This document shows, in pieces, positions 1 to 10,996 of a stretch of DNA of 64,000 bases. The notes beneath the pieces were generated by a model. That model was not told the origin of the DNA. It saw only the letters and a list, made by a program, of their open reading frames with translations, and ran no database searches. Origin of the DNA: Molossus alvarezi (Eukaryota > Chordata > Mammalia > Chiroptera > Molossidae); assembly GCA_037176705.1 (NCBI GenBank), contig CM073893.1, forward strand, positions 17,236,074-17,300,073, written 5' to 3'. Every line of letters starts with the position of its first letter. The stretch's first letter is position 1. The position numbers and the translations under genes are program-made.

Positions 1-360
1 GGCGAGGCTGCGCACCGAGCAACTGCCATGTCCTACCTGTACTTAAAAATTGGGCTTTCACAGCTGTCCCTCCAGTTGGATAAGTAAAGAGAAATAAATT
101 GGGCAATGAAGATATCCTAAAGCACAGAGATGAGAAGAAAGGCCAGGGCACTCTGGGAAACTCACTGCCTTCTAAAGTAGATATATTGAAAGAACAGAAG
201 GAAAAAAATATTAACATGCTTTTTGTTACTAATAAAATACAAGAGTATAATCTCTGTGAATAAAAGATTAAACCATGGTAAAAAGAACTATTTGAAAGTA
301 AATAGGTCATGCAAAGTAAGGCGTGTGTCAACAATAAAGTTTAAAAAAAAAAAAAAAAAG
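1..360 (+). pseudogene. Possible 3' end of a processed retrocopy
   Basis: A GC-rich start is followed by AT-rich sequence, an AATAAA signal at 333-338 and a 17-base A-run at 343-359. That is the layout of a reverse-transcribed mRNA 3' end. A 19-codon frame runs from ATG at 28 to TAA at 85. I do not recognise the parent gene, and the left edge is cut by the window, so no target duplication can be checked. It could instead be the tail of an unrecognised LINE or SINE. Confidence 0.35.
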
Positions 361-454
361 AGCTGCTTTTGAGGCAAAAAGTAGTAGATAAAAGATAATT
401 AAAGAAGTAAAGGGCAAACTTGAACAACACTCCCTGAACACAGAGGAAGAACGG

Positions 455-825
455 GTAAGATGGCAGAAGATGCCAAGATGGCCACAGGTAGGTAGATGCC
501 ACCCCTCCTGCTCCCAGCCGCACACCGGATTTACAGCTAAATGATAGAACAATCGACCTGAATAACCAACTGAAGGCTAGCTGAACCGAAGTATAATAAC
601 CAATGGGTTTACAGAAGGAGCCACATAAAGACTGGTAAGAAGGGCGGAGAACCAGAAAAGGACAGACCCTGCACTCAGCTGCGGTGGCAGTGGAAAAGCC
701 AGAGGGATATGGTGGGTGCAGAACTCCCTCCCAGGAGCATGGGGTCTCAACCCCGCAGGGAGCCCCAGCCCCGAGCAACAGAGATGGGAAGAGGAGTCCA
801 GGTAGTATCTGGTGGTTACTAGTAA
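455..825 (+). repeat. Orphan LINE 5'UTR fragment (ORF1-only LINE type)
   Basis: The stretch begins with GATGGC motifs and then matches, in diverged form, the 5'UTR of the ORF1-only LINEs at 28453 and 41636. Shared landmarks in order are the 'ttacagctaaa' block, the tract before 'ctgaatggaagt', and the 'gactggtaagaagggcggag' block (copies elsewhere: gactggtaggagg). No ORF1, ORF2 or 3'UTR follows. A 3'-truncated LINE is unusual, since LINE insertions normally lose their 5' end, so later deletion or an atypical insertion is inferred. Confidence 0.55.
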
Positions 826-830
826 CCACT

Positions 831-2405
831 GCTCCCTTTCCCAAATGTTCACAAATCTTGTTATTTTTAAAAATCTATCCTAAGTCGGTAGCATTTGATC
901 GGAATCTTAAAAGACAAACGCAGCTTTTACGGACAGAAATGGGGAGGAAAGGACATGTCGGGAATGATAGTATGAAAGCGCACAGCTTCTTCAGCCCTCC
1001 CTTTGCTTCTATTTCAGACCAGGAAGCGAGGCGGGCACTGACTTCATAATATGCAAAGACTGTTACTGCAAAGTTTCCGTGACAAAAAGTAAGGGGACTG
1101 AGCAAATTACATTTTTAAGCTTTCAGCAACTTGCAGTAACTGATATAAACTTTGTCTTTAACTTTACCTAGAAGAATTTTAAGTATATAAAGAACTACAT
1201 ATTAACTTAAGCTTTCTTTAAAATTGCCTCCTAAAGAAACTAATAAATTTTCAATAACATTTCATTTCAAACTCCTTCTTAAGATTATAGACAGATAAAT
1301 GAAAGGCTTTAAAAGTTTTCCACTTGAGAAATGAATTCTCTCTGCTATGCTTTTTCCCTAAAGTGAATCCATTTCTCATGTGCATGGTGACTACACTCAG
1401 AGATTTCACGACAAAAATAATAGAAAGCATCTGCAGAGTCATTGGGCTCTCCTTGGCTGCTAGAAGCCATGCAGGGTCTTCATGCTGTCGTCCCACAGGT
1501 CAGAGGTCCTCTGTCAAGTACATAAAGCTGGAAATTTCTAAATAATCTAAGACAACACTCAAACTGCTCCAGACAGTTTTTTCTATTATTTATGATGCAG
1601 CTGATGATAAGATGGAAATTTTCTAAGGGTAGCGTGATAAGCTTCTTGTAAGCAAGACACAGCTAATGGCTTGAGGGGTGGAATTCTGCTGCCTCCTGCA
1701 GAGGCCATCTCAGCACAATCTCCCCTTAACAGGGTTAAGCTGCTTATAGATTCCTTAGATAAGATTGCAAAACAAATACCAGAATACAGACCCAATTCTA
1801 ATGCCTTAAGACAAAATGACAGAAAATAGCAAAGTAAAACCAAAGAGCAAGAAACTCCTGAAATGCAAGGCGTTTCTCTTTCACATCCTCCAGTTTTTCT
1901 GCCCCCACTAAAGACTAAAAAGGACAGTAAGCAAAACTGGTTTCAGTAATTAGCTGCAGAGCTGGGCAAGTATTTTCAAATTGAATGAATCAAACCACAA
2001 AGTTTATAAAAATTGCCAATGAATTTGAACCATGGTTTTTGAGTTACCAATAGCTGAATTGGCTGTCATTTCTGAGCATGTTTTTATTTGGTTTTTGATC
2101 ACATGACAGCAGGGTATAATAATGATGTCAACTAAGACACAGGAGAGGTAAGAGGCCTGTGCACAAGTTTTGTGTTCCTGCTGTCAACTCCCCTTAAACC
2201 AACGGCCGCACCTCTGGGCATCAGAAACCTCCTCTGTTCAGCTTGCCAAGCAGGGCCTCATCCCGACATTTTTTTTACAGCTCTCCCTGGCTCAAATTTT
2301 ATAAAAACAGGAAATAAAAATCCTAGAAAAGTACAAATTCCCATTTTCACAAGATTTCTCAGGCTATTTTGCAGTTTCAAAACACTAAGCTGGAATGGAA
2401 AGCTA
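831..2405. other. Unassigned, probably unique intergenic sequence
   Basis: AT-rich sequence with only short open frames on both strands (the longest, 684-1049, starts inside the LINE 5'UTR fragment). None looks like a known protein, and I see no splice-bounded exon, SINE, LTR or convincing transposon. Part could be a very old repeat beyond recognition by eye. Confidence 0.4.
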
Positions 2406-2409
2406 TGAG

Positions 2410-2525
2410 AACAGAGAATTTTTAAAGTTGTCAGAGACTTTAGAAATTATCTAGTCCAGAAAGTGCTTACAATGAGGAAGAAGTGGCAGCCCTGAGAAAG
2501 GTAATTAGTGAAGATCCTATGCTGG
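2410..2525 (-). repeat. MIR-type SINE remnant
   Basis: The order 'gactttagaaattatctag' followed by 'aatgaggaa' resembles the common ancient mammalian MIR-family segment. Divergence is high and the ends are not definable. It lies just outside the provirus. Confidence 0.35.
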
Positions 2526-2671
2526 GGGCGGGCCTGCTCCTGGTTCCCAAGCTGGAGTTCTTCCCTCTGTGCTGTGCTGCCTTCTTTGTTCAGAGTTACA
2601 GTCAATAGGAGGCTGGAGGGAGAGTGCACAAATTCTTTCATCTAAGTATTTCTTGAGGCTGTTTCTCCCTA

Positions 2672-2677
2672 GCCCCT
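2672..2677. repeat. Left target-site duplication of the provirus
   Basis: The six bases gcccct directly precede the LTR, and gcccat follows the other LTR at 11387-11392. They differ at one position. A 6-bp duplication is usual for class II (betaretrovirus-like) integration. Confidence 0.7.
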
Positions 2678-3045
2678 TGCCATCTCTCGGCCTGCCAGGT
2701 CGGTGCAACACAATCAAACTACAAGCGCACACTGCTTGGAGTGAGGGGGAGATTTGCAAGGGAGCAACTGCTCCAGATCTTTGACGCAGTCCCATTTAAC
2801 TGCAGATTGGTACCCCCAGGTTACAAGTGGATTTATGTAAATTATTTCCTTGAGATGGCCTCTCTGCAAACCATACACCCCAGCTTTGTCTCTCACTTTT
2901 TATGGGAAGAGACTTTGAACCCAAAAGATAACAAACCCTTATTCACATGCACATGAAGCACTCAATGCACCTGGACAAGCCAGGTTTCTGAGAATGCATT
3001 AACACAAGGTTAAAAAACGTCCATCTTCCAGCCCCCAACCACACA
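2678..3045 (-). repeat. 3' LTR of the provirus
   Basis: This 368-bp segment matches 11017-11386 nearly end to end. On the minus strand it begins TGTGTGG and ends GATGGCA, giving the canonical TG...CA termini. It is short for a retroviral LTR. I did not fix the U3/R/U5 borders. The purine tract expected just upstream is weak: only 'agctggggga' is visible. Confidence 0.88.
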
Positions 3046-3960
3046 TCCCCCAGCTGGAGAGGGTGCACAGGGTCCGACATGGGCACAGGCAGGGCGTCGC
3101 AGACGAGTTTATGGACAGCTTTCTGGGTGGACTGCAGGGCCTGCAAGAACAGTAAGGGGGGGGGGTCAGAGTGGTCCAGTTTTCACCAGTTTCTAAAGTA
3201 AATTTGGTTAAGGTTTCCTTTAAGGTCCTGTCTTCCTGTAATATGTATGTCCCTTTCTTTTATCCTTTCTTATTTTTTTATTTCCTCTGCATAATCTTTA
3301 ACTTGCATAGACCCTCTGCACATGCCCTAGTCCTCTCCCTGACATTAACCTGAGAGCTTGCTCAGTCCACCTGCTGTCTGCGTATGGCCCAGTTTTTCTT
3401 CTCTTCCTCCCTACTCAGACCCACACATTCCTGCTTCTCTCTGCCTTCTCCTTTTCCCTGTGACTTTACTGTACATAACCTGTCTCTCAGGAGTTTAGTA
3501 AGCTTGGAGTAACCTAAGTGGGTAGTCTGGTGCAGCTGGTTGACTAAAGTCTGACCTAAAGTCTCTGGGACTAACAACCTCCCATCAGGCAGTGTCCATC
3601 ATCCATTGATTCTTGGTTGGTTTGCTTCTGTTCAGCCAGGTCATTTTCTGACCTCGTGTATCTGGAGAGGCCCAACTGGTTTTAGGTCCGCCTCCCAAAC
3701 TTTCTGGTCTGTAGCAGATTTCCCTTGCCCCACTGGAGAGCCCGGATTAGGGCTATGAGTTTAGGCCGTTGGGCTGAAGTTTCCCTACTTAATGACTGAG
3801 ACCAAATGACACGGTCCCGAGTTACTGTTGCTGCCCCAGCATACCTGATTTCTTCCGGGACATAGCTGCTCCTGCCCATGAATAACACCTCTACTGATGA
3901 AGGCAGTGGAACATCCTTGAGGGTGGGCGGGCCGTCTGCACTATGTCGACTACCTCCAGG
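3046..3960 (-). pseudogene. Class I-like RNase H and integrase remnants
   Basis: Three pieces lie in order on the minus strand. 3682-3960 carries an RNase H start (the 'GRSSYVPE' region, followed by 'TSAQRPKLIAL'). 3362-3577 carries an integrase zinc-binding stretch with the paired histidines of 'HQTTHLGYSKL'. 3046-3146 resembles an integrase C-terminus ('HPLQLGD'). These fit gammaretrovirus-like (class I) pol, unlike the class II pol at 6570-9060. The expected catalytic 'TDGS' reads 'MGRS', so the RNase H active-site aspartate is lost. The last piece runs straight into the 3' LTR with no env between. Either template-switch recombination or nested insertion could explain this. Confidence 0.6.
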
Positions 3961-4870
3961 TAGTCCTGAAGAGGTTTCTCCGGGTCATCATGCAGGAGGC
4001 AGGCTGGCAGGATTGATGGCCAAAGTCTTATAGAACTTGATGTGGGGCTGGACTGGAGTGGCAGTGGCCAGTAATTGAACAGTCACCGAAGAAGATCACA
4101 TCTGAGTATAGGGTATGTATGGGCACTCCAGCATGACCAGAAATGAATGAGTCACAGTATTCTTCCCAAGGTGTATAATCCTCTTTGATGTCCATGGGTA
4201 GGTTAGGGGCCCATTGGCTCGGTCAGGGCTGAGTCTGCTGCACCAGTATCCTATACAACTGACTTTTTCCTAGTCTTTTCTATCCTTATCGGGACCTAGG
4301 CCTGCCATCCTGACCCTTCCTAGGGTGATCCTTCCCCGAGGGCCCTGTTTCCCTAAAGGCTGCTATGACCACCTTTGATATTTCAGCCAATTCAGCCAAT
4401 AGGCCTAACAGGAGAACACGGTGAAAAGTGTCCAAGGAAGCGCTCCCCCTGGCAGTGGGATTTGGGTCCCACCGTGGGCAGAGGGATGGGAAAATTTCCT
4501 CTGACCCCTGGTTTTCAAAAGGACTCAGAAAAGGGAAGCATCATTCTAGCGCACGTGTTTAGCAGGACAGAGTGGTTTTCAACTCTCTCCCAGAGCAGTT
4601 TGTGCCCTCAGCTGGGATCCCTATTTTCAATTCCCCAAAGTGCAGAGAAACCAGTTGGCAACTTGCTGCTGCCAAACCTGGGGTGGTAGACAGACAAGCC
4701 ATCCAGGCTAGCACCAAAAAAAACAGGCCCCTTCTGTGGTCTGACCACTCTCCCCCGGGAGACTAGCAGCCCCTGTGGCTTCTAGGTGAGTGCCTGTGCA
4801 CCTGCCTGCTGCCGCCCCCATTCCCCAGGACAAGGGGCTCTCCACACCAGACCCCAGTCCTGAAGCGCAG
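3961..4870 (-). other. Unassigned interior of the provirus
   Basis: Minus-strand reading just upstream of the RNase H remnant gives pol-like fragments (for example near 3900-4060) broken by many stops. The remainder is not assignable. Plus-strand frames here (such as 4375-4689) resemble nothing known and are probably chance. Decayed retroviral sequence is the likeliest content. Confidence 0.35.
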
Positions 4871-4874
4871 AGCC

Positions 4875-5640
4875 ATGCAGGACGCACAGAACCAGAAGGG
4901 ATGGCCCTTGAATCACTAATTATTCTGTTAACTGCCTGTAGCAACCAAGCTACAAAATCTTGTTATGGCTCTTCAGGTCCTTGTCTGATGGATATATGAT
5001 CTAGCAAATTTTTCCCTTTTGTTGGGAACCCTTGCCAGGCCTTCAAAGCACAAATATTAATTTATGCTTCGCTACAGCTGTAGCAAAAGATAGTGGGGGA
5101 GGATTTTGTTTTGTTTTGTTTTTATCCTCATCTGAGGACATTTTTGCATTTTTCTTCAGATAGAGCAGGAAGGAAGGGAGAGAGAAACATTGATGTGAGA
5201 GAGACACATCAAGAGGTCGCCACCCACACGAGCCGGGGACAAACTGCAACCGAGGTACATGCCCCCAGCTGAACCCAGGACTCTCTGGTCGGCAGGCTGA
5301 CGCTCTAACCATTGAGCGGACCAGCCAGGGCAGTGGGGGAGTTTTTAAGGACTCATAGCCTTTCTCGGCTTTCCTCAAGTCTTTCACTACAGCTTGCTTC
5401 CCCACCTTATTAGTCTCCTGTACACGATCAAGGCAATCTCTAATTAGGGCCCAAAGAGTAAATATTTGTGCCAGAAACTTGTTTGGGCCTTTAGCTGTAT
5501 CTCTGCCTCGCAGGCACTGCCCTACCTTTACCCAGGTTTCTCTTGGGGCTCAGTTTGGGGCCCACTGCCAGTATTTGTACCCTAATCAGAACTTTCCTCA
5601 AATCCTTCTCTAAGAATGGTTCAAAATGCAACCCAATGAG
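4875..5640 (-). pseudogene. Second gag remnant, interrupted by a SINE
   Basis: On the minus strand, 4875-5040 contains a capsid major-homology-like stretch ('IRQGPEEP' followed by a DFV...LLQAV pattern). 5342-5640 encodes a matrix-like segment ('FTLWALIRDCLDRV'). Most capsid sequence between them is missing, and a Ves SINE (5102-5331) sits in the gap. The main gag is at 9615-10818, so this is a second copy. The homology motif looks closer to class II than class I, but the call is by eye. Confidence 0.45.
5102..5331 (-). mobile_element. Ves-type SINE with 10-bp target duplication
   Basis: On the minus strand it starts GCCCTGGCTGG, with a tRNA-like head including 'GGTTAGAGCG' and 'GGGTTCAGC'. 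An 'ACATCAATGTTTCTCTC' block and a tail ending in 'GTCCTCAGATGAGGAT' plus A-rich sequence follow. The duplication agtgggggag flanks it at 5092-5101 and 5332-5341. It inserted into the second gag remnant, so it is younger than the provirus. Confidence 0.9.
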
Positions 5641-6569
5641 GACTACTGGGCACGAGGGCTGCTGTCCACGATCAGACTAACTGTAACAAAGTTGAGGGAG
5701 ACACAGTTGGGAGGCAGATGAGGACAAAAACAAGGGAAGACACACAAGACAGAAACTTTCCCTTTGTCTGCCTGGCCGCTCCCCGCACAGGGTAGGACTC
5801 ACACAGGCTCCACAACAAGCGTCCTGGAGCACGGTCACTCACACACAATTACATTCACACAGTCACACTCACACACCGTTTGAATTTCCTTCCAGAAATT
5901 CGCTATCCTGAGCGGCGCCTATGCTGCTTGGGAGGGATCAGTCTCCCTTCCTCCCCAGTGGCGGGTCTGAATGAACAGAATTTGCCAGAGTTGAGCCCCA
6001 CCTCACGTCTTAGGGGGATTCCCAGGAGAGGAGAGGCTGTGCCACGTCCGGCCCTCCCACTCTCATCCAGATGGGCCAGTCACCCAGAACTCTCCTCCAG
6101 AGGCTTCCACCAGGTCTCCTTCAATCTTTTTGGGGACGTCTTGGCATCTCCCAGCCACTCATCCACTCATCAGAAACCCAAGTAAAATCTTCGGGGCCCT
6201 GGAATTCAGGGAACGCCCCCCTCAGATCTATGGAGTCCGAGGGGCTGGATCAGGAGAGGCTGCCCATCCCAAGCATCAAGCCCTTAATGTTGCAAAACAC
6301 CAGGGAATCTTGCTGGGCCCTCCAAATGTTGTATCTGCCGCTGCATGGTTCAATAATATAGGCAAGCAGCATAAAATATCCACCCTAGATTGGGTGGTGA
6401 TTTTAGATAAGTAAGCCAAGAAATATTCTCTGGGGTAAAAGAAGACCCCATTCTAGCTAGCATTTCCTCAGAACTTTGTTGCAACTGCTTGAGGCTTCTC
6501 CAGATAACCCTAGAAAGGGTTTGAGAGGGGCCCTGGGACCAAGTCTGGGACTGAGTGCAAGTTTTATAG
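5641..6569 (-). other. Provirus interior downstream of pol, no recognisable env
   Basis: An env gene would be expected here on the minus strand. A 94-codon frame at 6350-6634 overlaps the end of integrase, as a betaretroviral env start would. It shows no signal peptide, cysteine pattern or fusion peptide that I can recognise. The lower part (5641-5900) may be a leader of the second gag remnant. Env appears deleted or decayed. Confidence 0.35.
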
Positions 6570-9060
6570 TCAGTGTCCAAGGTCAGCTGTGCCATCTGAG
6601 GAGTCAGGTTGAAGGGCAGGTCCTTCCTGTTCATGGTAAGGTTTTATCCACCATGCTGCCAGCCACTTGGGACCTGTAGGAGACAAAACACAAACACACC
6701 CCCGCCCCCAAGCCAGGAACTCTGCAGGGCCTTGCCATTCAGGCCCTTGCTGTGGATCTCTGCGCTGGACTGAAGGCCTGGGCCCTGTGGCAGAAGCCTT
6801 TTGTCGAAAATGTTGCTCCGCAGCTGTAGTGCCAGGGCGATCTCGATTTAAAAAATTTAAGGCACAGATTGCCAGAGAGAGCTGATTTACAGGGGGCTCA
6901 CCCATACTCCCCCTTTTTTGTTTTATAATTAAAATTTTTAAAGTACGTTCAACAATAGCTTGTCCTATAGGGTTATAGATGATGCCAGTTTTATGGCTAA
7001 TGCTCCATGGATGGAGAAATAATTTAATGCTTTGAGATGTATAGGCTGGCCCATTATCTGTTTTTATTTCCAGTGGCACCCCCATAGGTGCCAAACAGGA
7101 CAGCCAGTGATACTTGACATCTTAGGCTTTTTCCCCAGTAGCAGCGGTTGCATGTGGGAAATTGGAATGGGTATCCATAGTAACATGTTCCCACTGAAAT
7201 CGACCAAATGATGGAATATGTGTTACATCTGTTTGCATAAGGCATTAGGGCATAAACCCCGAGGATTGACTCCTGCTGATGTTGGAGTCCCTCCGGAAAG
7301 TTGGCTATCTGGGCAAGCCTTAATAATATCTTGAGCTTGCGAGAGGGTCAAATGAAAGGTTTTCAAGAGTGCTCGAGCATTTTGGTGAAAAAGGGGATGC
7401 GAACATGCGCTTGCTGAAATGCAAGAGTTGTTGCTACGATGGCATCGCCTGCTGATTTTCTTGTGTTAAAGGTCTGGGGAGCGTGGAATGAGATCGAATG
7501 TGGGTTATAAAACAGGATGATTCTTTTGGTCTATTAAAGCTTGGAGAGACAAAAATAAGGTTAGTAGATGGTGATCAGTTAAAGGCTTAATAAAGGCTTG
7601 TTCTATTCTTTGTAACACTTTAACTACATACTGTGAATCACCAAGTATATTTAAGGGCTCCTCTGTGAAATGTTGAAGAACTAATATTGCAGCCCGTAAT
7701 TCAGCATGCTGAGTTGACCCAGGTTCAAGGCTGCTGATATTTTTTCATTTCTCATTTTCTTTCCAGGCTACTCCTGCTTTGTGAGATTTACCTGATCCAT
7801 CAATGAATACAGTTCTAGCCCCAGGTAATGGGGTATTACTGATTTTTTGCACCAAGTTAAGGTGTAACTGAGGAATATTTTGCAATAATTTATTTGCTGG
7901 AAGAGAGTAATTAATTTCTCCAATGAAATCTGCTAGAGGTATTTGAAAGTCTATTGCCTAAGAAATCAAAGTAGTAAATTGTTCCTGAGCAAGAGGCAAA
8001 TGTAGAATCTAAGGGTCATACCGGTTAGTTCTTGTGTTCTTTTTCTACCTTTGACTATTAGATTTGCTAACTGTTGAGCAGTGATACCAAGCATAGGTCA
8101 AAGCCAACTGATGGCTCCCAGTAATTTTTGTAATTCATTTAAAGTTGTCACTTCAACTGGAATGGTAAGTTTTTGGGGACCAATAGTTCTTGTCTCGAAT
8201 ATCTACCCTAAGTATTAGCAAGGCTCTAATCGCTGTACCTTGTCTGGTACAATTTGTAATCCTGCCTCTTTTAAAGTCTCCTGAAGCATTACATAGGTCT
8301 GATTTAAATCTTCTGGGGTAGAGGCAACTAATAAAATATCACCCATATAATGATAAAGATAAATGGCAGGAAATAGTTTCCGTAAGGCTCAATAGCATGA
8401 TGCACATAGTATTGACAAATTATCAGACTATCATTCCTTGGGGTAGTAACTTCCATTGAAATCATTGCATAGGTTTACTATTGTTAATGGAAGGAACAGA
8501 AAAGGAAATTTCTCTCTATCTGTACGAACCAAAGGGATAGTGAAAAAACAATCTTTTAAGATCTGTAACCATCACATGCCAATTTTCAGGAGTCATTGTA
8601 GGATTGGGGAGCACAGGTTGTAATGCTCCCATGGGTTTTATAAATGCACTGATTGCCCTCAAATCATGTCATCTTCATTTTCCACCCTTTTTTAGGAATT
8701 ACAAAGATGGGAGTGTTCCAGGGACTGACTGAAGGTTCTATATGACCTGCTTCTAACTGCTCTTTCACTAATCTGCTTGCATGTAACAATTTTTCCCCTT
8801 TTAAGGGCCACTGATCAACCCATACTGGCTCTGATGTTTTCCAGGCCAATGAAAGGAGGGGAATTTTACCAGTGACCCCTAGCCAGAAGGCTGGGTTTGA
8901 ATAACCATTTCCCACTGAGAGAGAAGATCCCTTCCCCACAAATTTAGGGGAGATTCCATGACATAAGGGTGAATCCGTTCTTTTTGTCCATTTGGGCCTG
9001 TACAGAAAAGGGAGCAAGTACTTTGTTGAGGAGCCTGAGTTTCTCCCACTCCTATAATTA
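6570..9060 (-). pseudogene. pol: Class II pol: reverse transcriptase, RNase H, integrase
   Basis: Reading down the minus strand, 8664-9017 is the reverse transcriptase N-terminus ('[14 protein letters not shown]'). The catalytic box at 8338-8349 reads YMGD where YMDD is expected, so the first aspartate is lost. RNase H follows at about 7560-7840 ('FIDGSG', then 'AELRAA' and 'GDSQY'). Integrase occupies about 6600-7400. Its core frame (6570-7094) holds 'TDNGPAY' and 'GQAIVER', giving the D,35,E spacing, and the end has the 'AWWIKP' C-terminal pattern. In the zinc finger the final CPxC reads CPDS. Many stops and frameshifts separate the domains, so no functional polyprotein is possible. Confidence 0.85.
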
Positions 9061-9570
9061 ATAGAGGTACTGGGGCTTTAGGCTATTCCTTAGGCCATTC
9101 TCTTTTTGTTATAATAGAAATATCTGCCCCTGTATCCACTGATCCTGAAAATAGTTGCCCTTGCATGTTAATGGAGAGAAGGGACTTTTTGGTGTTAATA
9201 GCTGAAGTCCAGAGAACATCACACTGACCAGTGCTCCCAAGCCCTGCATTCCCTCTACTGTGGAGTTGGCTCCAGGAACCCAGTAGGGTAACAAAAGAAG
9301 TTGAGCTATTCAGGTTCTGGTGTTAATACATGAAAGCCCACAGCCTTAAGCATTACTGTAATTTATCCTTCAAAATCTGAGTCATTACCCCTGGCATCAC
9401 TTATATTCCTTTCATTGCTAAACTAGACCGTCCAATCACTAAACCTACCTTCCACTCAGGCAAGGGGCCATTCACTCCAGTAGGAACTAAACAAACATCA
9501 TCAGACTCCTTAAGGGTTAATTCTGTGGCGGTGATAAGAACCAGGCCTGCACTTCCTGCCAGAGGTCTCC
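9061..9570 (-). pseudogene. pro: Class II pro: dUTPase-like segment and aspartic protease
   Basis: The dUTPase-like segment is in the frame ending at 9401 ('GSAGL' near 9542-9556 and 'GRSSLAMKG' near 9410). This domain upstream of protease typifies betaretrovirus-like pro. The protease active-site motif DTGADIS lies at 9116-9136 in a different frame from the neighbouring 9109-9294 open frame. At least one frameshift therefore separates the two domains. Matrix and capsid lie upstream in gag, and reverse transcriptase follows directly. Confidence 0.75.
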
Positions 9571-9614
9571 AACCCTTCTTTTGATTGACTGACAAAAGCC
9601 TGAGGCTGTGGGAC

Positions 9615-10818
9615 TCAGGGAGCTGTCTGGGCGCAGGGTCTTGCACACTTCTTTCCATTTCCCAACAAGGGATTCCCACGTTTGCCATATTTAGACTTAC
9701 ACTGACTGGTCCAATGCAGCCCTTGGCCACATCGAGGACAAGGCTTAGTAGGAAGGCCACTAGTTCCGGCCTTTCCTTTTTTACAGTCCTTTTGAAAATG
9801 TCTTGGTTTGCCACAATTAAAACATAATTTGGACCCTTGTAGTTTTTTATTGAATTCTCCAACTGGCAACGTCTCAAGAGCAGCTGCTAAAGCTCTGGAC
9901 CGATGCATTTCTGTCCCTACATTTTGACATGCCTTTATATATTCCCCTATACTTGAGGTTTTTCCCTTTGATGGAGCAAGCACAGCCTGACGATCTGCAT
10001 TAGCATTCTCATAGGCCACTTGTAATAACAATGTATCAGCTGCTTCTGCATTATCCACCTGTTTACTTATGGCCGCAGCGGATCAATGAAAGACATAAGA
10101 TTCCTGTGCTTCTTGCCTAATGGCAGCAAAAGAGCCTGTCTTTCCTCCAGACTCTGGGATCCTTCATCAAGCTTTAGTAGCTGTATCTGAGGCCTGACAA
10201 AACATCTAGCATCTGTACTTGGGGAATCTAAATTGTTTCCTTGTCCTAGTAACATGTCTGGTCCAATAGGAATCCCTGTTTCCAAATTTTTCAATGCCTG
10301 TTGTGTGGCTCTCTCCTGATATTCTAACTTCCACACGGCAAATTGGGCTGGCGTCAACACTGTTTTTGCTAGCGCTGTCCAATCCCAGGGAGTCATCAAA
10401 TAACTACCAGCTATTCCCTCCAACATTCCTACAGTAAAGGAACTTTGAAAACCATTCTTCTTTATGTTTTGCCTGACAGTATGTGAAAGGGAATTAGTGA
10501 TTTTTTAAAAACCTGACATTTTTGGGGGCAAACATTTGTGCACAGGTAGTTGACCTGGTCATATTATAGCTGGGAAAGCCCCAAGGTCACAAGGTTTCCT
10601 GGCCTCTCTAAGAGAGCCCTCCATTGCTGGGCATGGTGGGCTGAGGAATCCTCCACAAAAGGTGGAGAAGGGGGAGGAGGACTTTTTTTTTTTTTTTTTT
10701 GTCAACCATGCTGGAGCGGTCAGCTCGGAGTTTCCTCTGAAAGGGAGGTTGGAGCCGCCTCACTGCTGGGACTGCTCTCCTGAGTCAGCTGCTGTAATGC
10801 TGTAAATCCCAACCCCAT
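9615..10818 (-). pseudogene. gag: Class II gag: matrix start, capsid and nucleocapsid
   Basis: A start codon with a glycine second codon (possible myristoylation) lies at 10816-10818, 178 bases after the primer-binding site. This frame stops after about 32 codons. Capsid-like sequence is in the 10067-10426 frame ('MTPWDW', 'LTPAQFAVWK'), and nucleocapsid is in the 9615-10058 frame with two CX2CX4HX4C zinc knuckles ('CFNCGKPRHFQKDC' and 'CPRCGQGLHWTSQC'). The distance from matrix start to capsid is only about 390 bp, so matrix is largely deleted, and a T-run on the plus strand at 10682-10700 sits in that gap. The reading frame changes between capsid and nucleocapsid. Confidence 0.8.
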
Positions 10819-10996
10819 GCTGTCTTACTGGAAACCCCTCACAACACTAGATATGCTGGCAGCTGTTCCAAGCCGGGCGCCGCTGGCTCGAGAAAACTCT
10901 TTCTCGAGTGAAGTTTACTTTGGATCCAGATCACTAATTCCTTTTCGCATACTGTTACGTTGCTGGTCACTTCGAATCTCACTGCCGCATACCCGA

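Noticed and set aside
684..1049. 121-codon plus frame as a gene
   Set aside because: Starts in LINE 5'UTR, has no domain and no conserved feature.
10682..10700. T-run as evidence of a SINE in gag
   Set aside because: No SINE sequence or target duplication next to it.
10860..10885. Lys-type primer site near a 'ggcgccc' match
   Set aside because: It lies over 100 bp inside the LTR edge. The tRNA-Trp match at 10997-11014 sits at the correct position.
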